Below, piece after piece: positions 61,078 to 64,000 of a stretch of DNA of 64,000 nucleotides. A program made the translations under genes and the position numbers. This DNA comes from Byssovorax sp. (GTDB lineage Bacteria > Myxococcota_A > Polyangia > Polyangiales > Polyangiaceae). A model generated the notes under the pieces. It was not told where the DNA came from and made no database searches. It saw only the letters and a program-made list of their open reading frames with translations. Positions within the stretch are counted from its first letter, which is position 1. Each line of letters starts with the position of its first letter. The DNA lies in the NCBI GenBank assembly GCA_025362495.1, contig JANYGI010000229.1, positions 1 to 64,000 of the forward strand, written 5' to 3'.

Positions 61078-61824
61078 ATGAGCGAGAGCAACGACATCTG
61101 CGCGCACTGCGGGGCGCCTCGCGCGCCGGGCTACGGGGCCTGCAAGTTCTGTGGGACGGTGTTCGCGCGGGAGCAGCAGACCTCGACGCAGGACAACGTG
61201 ATCCCCTGTCCGAAGTGCCGGACGGTGAACGAGTGGGGCGCGCAGAAGTGCGTGCAGTGCGAGGCCTGGGTCGTGGTGCAGTGCCTGTTCTGCAGCAGCC
61301 TCTCGCCGCACCACGTGCCCGCCTGCCTGCGCTGCCGTGAGGCCTTCGCGGGCGCGCCCGAGCGCTTTGCGCAGCGCCAGGCGGCGCAGCAAGGCCAGCA
61401 GCGGATGCAGGTGATTGGCACCGTCGGCAACGTCGCCGCGTCGTTCCTCGGCGCCGCGGCGGGCATGGCCGTCGGCGGCGCCTGGTCGGGCCAGGGCTAC
61501 CGCCACGAGGGGCACCACGGCCATCCCCATCACTCGTCGTACGATGGCGGTGGCGGCTACGACAACAGCGTCAACAGCGGCAACGACGGCGGGTTCTTCG
61601 GCGCGATCACCGGCGGGAGCAGCGACGACTCTGGCCAGGGCAACGTCGACCCGAGCACGCCCGGCGGGGCCGGCGGCGGCCTGATGGATTCGCTCTTCGG
61701 CGGCCGCAGCAGCGACGGCGGGAGCAGCAGCAGCGACGGCAGCGGCGAGCCGGGGGGCGCCGGAGGAGGCCTGATGGACGACCTCTTCGGCGGCAGCAGC
61801 GGCGGCGGCAGCGACGACTCATGA
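61078..61824 (+). CDS. Zinc-ribbon protein with Gly/Ser-rich tail
   Basis: A 248-residue protein. The N-terminal ~95 residues contain four CxxC pairs (CAHCGAP, CKFCGTV, CPKCRTV, CVQCEAW and CLFCSSL, CLRC), i.e. multiple zinc ribbons. A short hydrophobic stretch near 120-140 (GTVGNVAASFLGAAAGMAVG) may be a membrane or amphipathic helix. The tail is His-rich, then Gly/Ser-rich with two GGAGGGLMD(S/D)LFGG repeats. ATG 61078 (MSESND) is used. Related zinc-ribbon proteins are often membrane-proximal regulators; role unknown. Confidence 0.78.
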   Translation: MSESNDICAHCGAPRAPGYGACKFCGTVFAREQQTSTQDNVIPCPKCRTVNEWGAQKCVQCEAWVVVQCLFCSSLSPHHVPACLRCREAFAGAPERFAQRQAAQQGQQRMQVIGTVGNVAASFLGAAAGMAVGGAWSGQGYRHEGHHGHPHHSSYDGGGGYDNSVNSGNDGGFFGAITGGSSDDSGQGNVDPSTPGGAGGGLMDSLFGGRSSDGGSSSSDGSGEPGGAGGGLMDDLFGGSSGGGSDDS

Positions 61825-62567
61825 GCTCGCTCTCGGTGCGCGTGGTCGGCGTCGGCGACGCGTTCACGGCGCTCCACTACAACGCCTGTTTGCTGATCGA
61901 GTCGGCGAGCACCCGGCTTCTCATCGACGCGCCGCCGGCGCTGGCGCGCGCTCTCCGCGAGAGCGCCGTGGAGCCGAGCGAGCGCGTCGGGCTCGACGAC
62001 ATCGATCATGTGCTGATCACGCACTTGCACGGGGATCACGTGGGTGGGCTCGAGCAGCTCCTGTTCTACCGGCGCTTCGTCACGGGGCGAAAGGCGGCGC
62101 TGTACGCCATCCCCGAGGTGCTCGCGGGCCTCTGGGAAACGCGGCTCCGCGGCGGGATGGACACGCTGCTCGACGCGCCCGGAGGCGTGGCGCGCACGCT
62201 CTCGCTCGAGGACTACGCCGAGGTGCGGCCGCTCGGCGACGGGGCGACGGCGATAGGCGATCTCGCGATCGAGTGGCGGCCGACGATCCATCACATCCCG
62301 ACCTCGGCGGTGCGCGTGCGGAGCGGCGCGCTGACCCTCGGGTACAGCGCCGACACCGCGTTCGATCCGACGCTCGTCGCCTGGCTTTCGCGGGCGGATC
62401 TCTTCTTTCACGAGACGAACCTCGGCATCCACACCCCGCTCGCGTCGCTCGTGGGACTCGATGAATCCACGCGCGCGCGGATGCGGCTCATCCACTATCC
62501 CGACTTCCACGACGTCGCGACCTCGCCGATCGTCTGTGCTCGCGAGGGCGAAGTCTACCGGCTGTAG
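61821..62567 (+). CDS. Metallo-beta-lactamase-fold hydrolase
   Basis: A 248-residue MBL-fold enzyme of the ribonuclease Z/YhfI-like type: LITHLHGDHVGG (HxHxDH), FHETN with a metal-site residue, YSADTAF with the bridging Asp and HYPDFHDVA near the end. ATG 61821 overlaps the preceding TGA as ATGA, so it is translated with the zinc-ribbon gene. Candidate substrates are nucleic acids or phosphodiesters; neither is proved. Confidence 0.87.
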   Translation: MSSLSVRVVGVGDAFTALHYNACLLIESASTRLLIDAPPALARALRESAVEPSERVGLDDIDHVLITHLHGDHVGGLEQLLFYRRFVTGRKAALYAIPEVLAGLWETRLRGGMDTLLDAPGGVARTLSLEDYAEVRPLGDGATAIGDLAIEWRPTIHHIPTSAVRVRSGALTLGYSADTAFDPTLVAWLSRADLFFHETNLGIHTPLASLVGLDESTRARMRLIHYPDFHDVATSPIVCAREGEVYRL

Positions 62568-62603
62568 CGGCCGCAGCGCCGCTCGGGTACGGGCAAGGCC
62601 GCC

Positions 62604-63881
<1,278 letters not shown>

Positions 63882-64000
63882 GGATTCCGCGCTGGGAGGG
63901 CGCGGCCGCAAAGCCGGGAGATCCGCGATCGAGGCTTCCTCGGGTCGTGTTTTCCGCGCGTGGACTCGGCATCATCGCCGATAGATTCCCTCCATTCCGT

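Overview
The window is about 70% G+C, densely coded, and reads as a chromosome segment of a myxobacterium, most likely class Polyangia. The basis is a large surface protein ending in a MYXO-CTERM-like tail (Cys-Gly-Cys, hydrophobic helix, Arg cluster), several lipoproteins with Gly/Ser/Thr linkers and Cys-rich cores, membrane-linked Ser/Thr kinases, and many GAF/PAS histidine kinases. I cannot name a species. No rRNA, tRNA, CRISPR array, prophage or intact insertion sequence was seen.

Layout. 1-6.2 kb is a light and DNA-repair neighbourhood: a broken heme oxygenase and phytochrome-headed kinase, an IS4-like transposase scrap, a DUF2237 lipoprotein, an iron-sulfur photolyase and a divergent Nei glycosylase. 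6.3-17 kb holds an NtrB/NtrC-type two-component pair divergent from an mdtABC-like RND efflux operon; the gap between them carries a perfect inverted repeat and a sigma-54-like promoter, so the block looks like a self-contained regulated pump. 17-33.7 kb is mixed envelope and signalling: lipoproteins, a polytopic membrane protein, an acyltransferase, a hybrid kinase, a TMEM43 homologue with a DUF362 partner, the MYXO-CTERM protein, a Uma2 nuclease and a Ser/Thr kinase.

33.7-44.8 kb is an orphan type VI secretion (T6SS) payload island without structural tss genes: a double-DUF2169 protein, VgrG, a second DUF2169 protein, a ketosynthase-like protein with a His where the catalytic Cys should be, a DUF4150 PAAR-like tip, a HEXXH metallopeptidase that is the best effector candidate, two small related proteins that could be its immunity pair, and a convergent TIGR02270-type HEAT-repeat protein. 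This is the most interesting region and the best candidate for an undescribed system.

44.8-64 kb is metabolic and regulatory: two metallo-beta-lactamase-fold hydrolases, a P460-like haem lipoprotein, an acyltransferase-like protein, a PAS kinase with receiver, M18 aminopeptidase, aldo/keto reductase, an MscS channel with a cyclic-nucleotide domain, a methyltransferase with a lipoprotein signal, a TetR/old-yellow-enzyme pair flanked by a duplicated operator-like site, a short-repeat protein, an agmatinase-family enzyme, a fatty acid desaturase, a DUF72 protein, a zinc-ribbon protein and a membrane-anchored Ser/Thr kinase.

All family calls come from reading motifs by eye; no database search was possible. 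Starts were moved from the longest frame where a ribosome binding site, overlap with a neighbour or family N-terminus argued for it.
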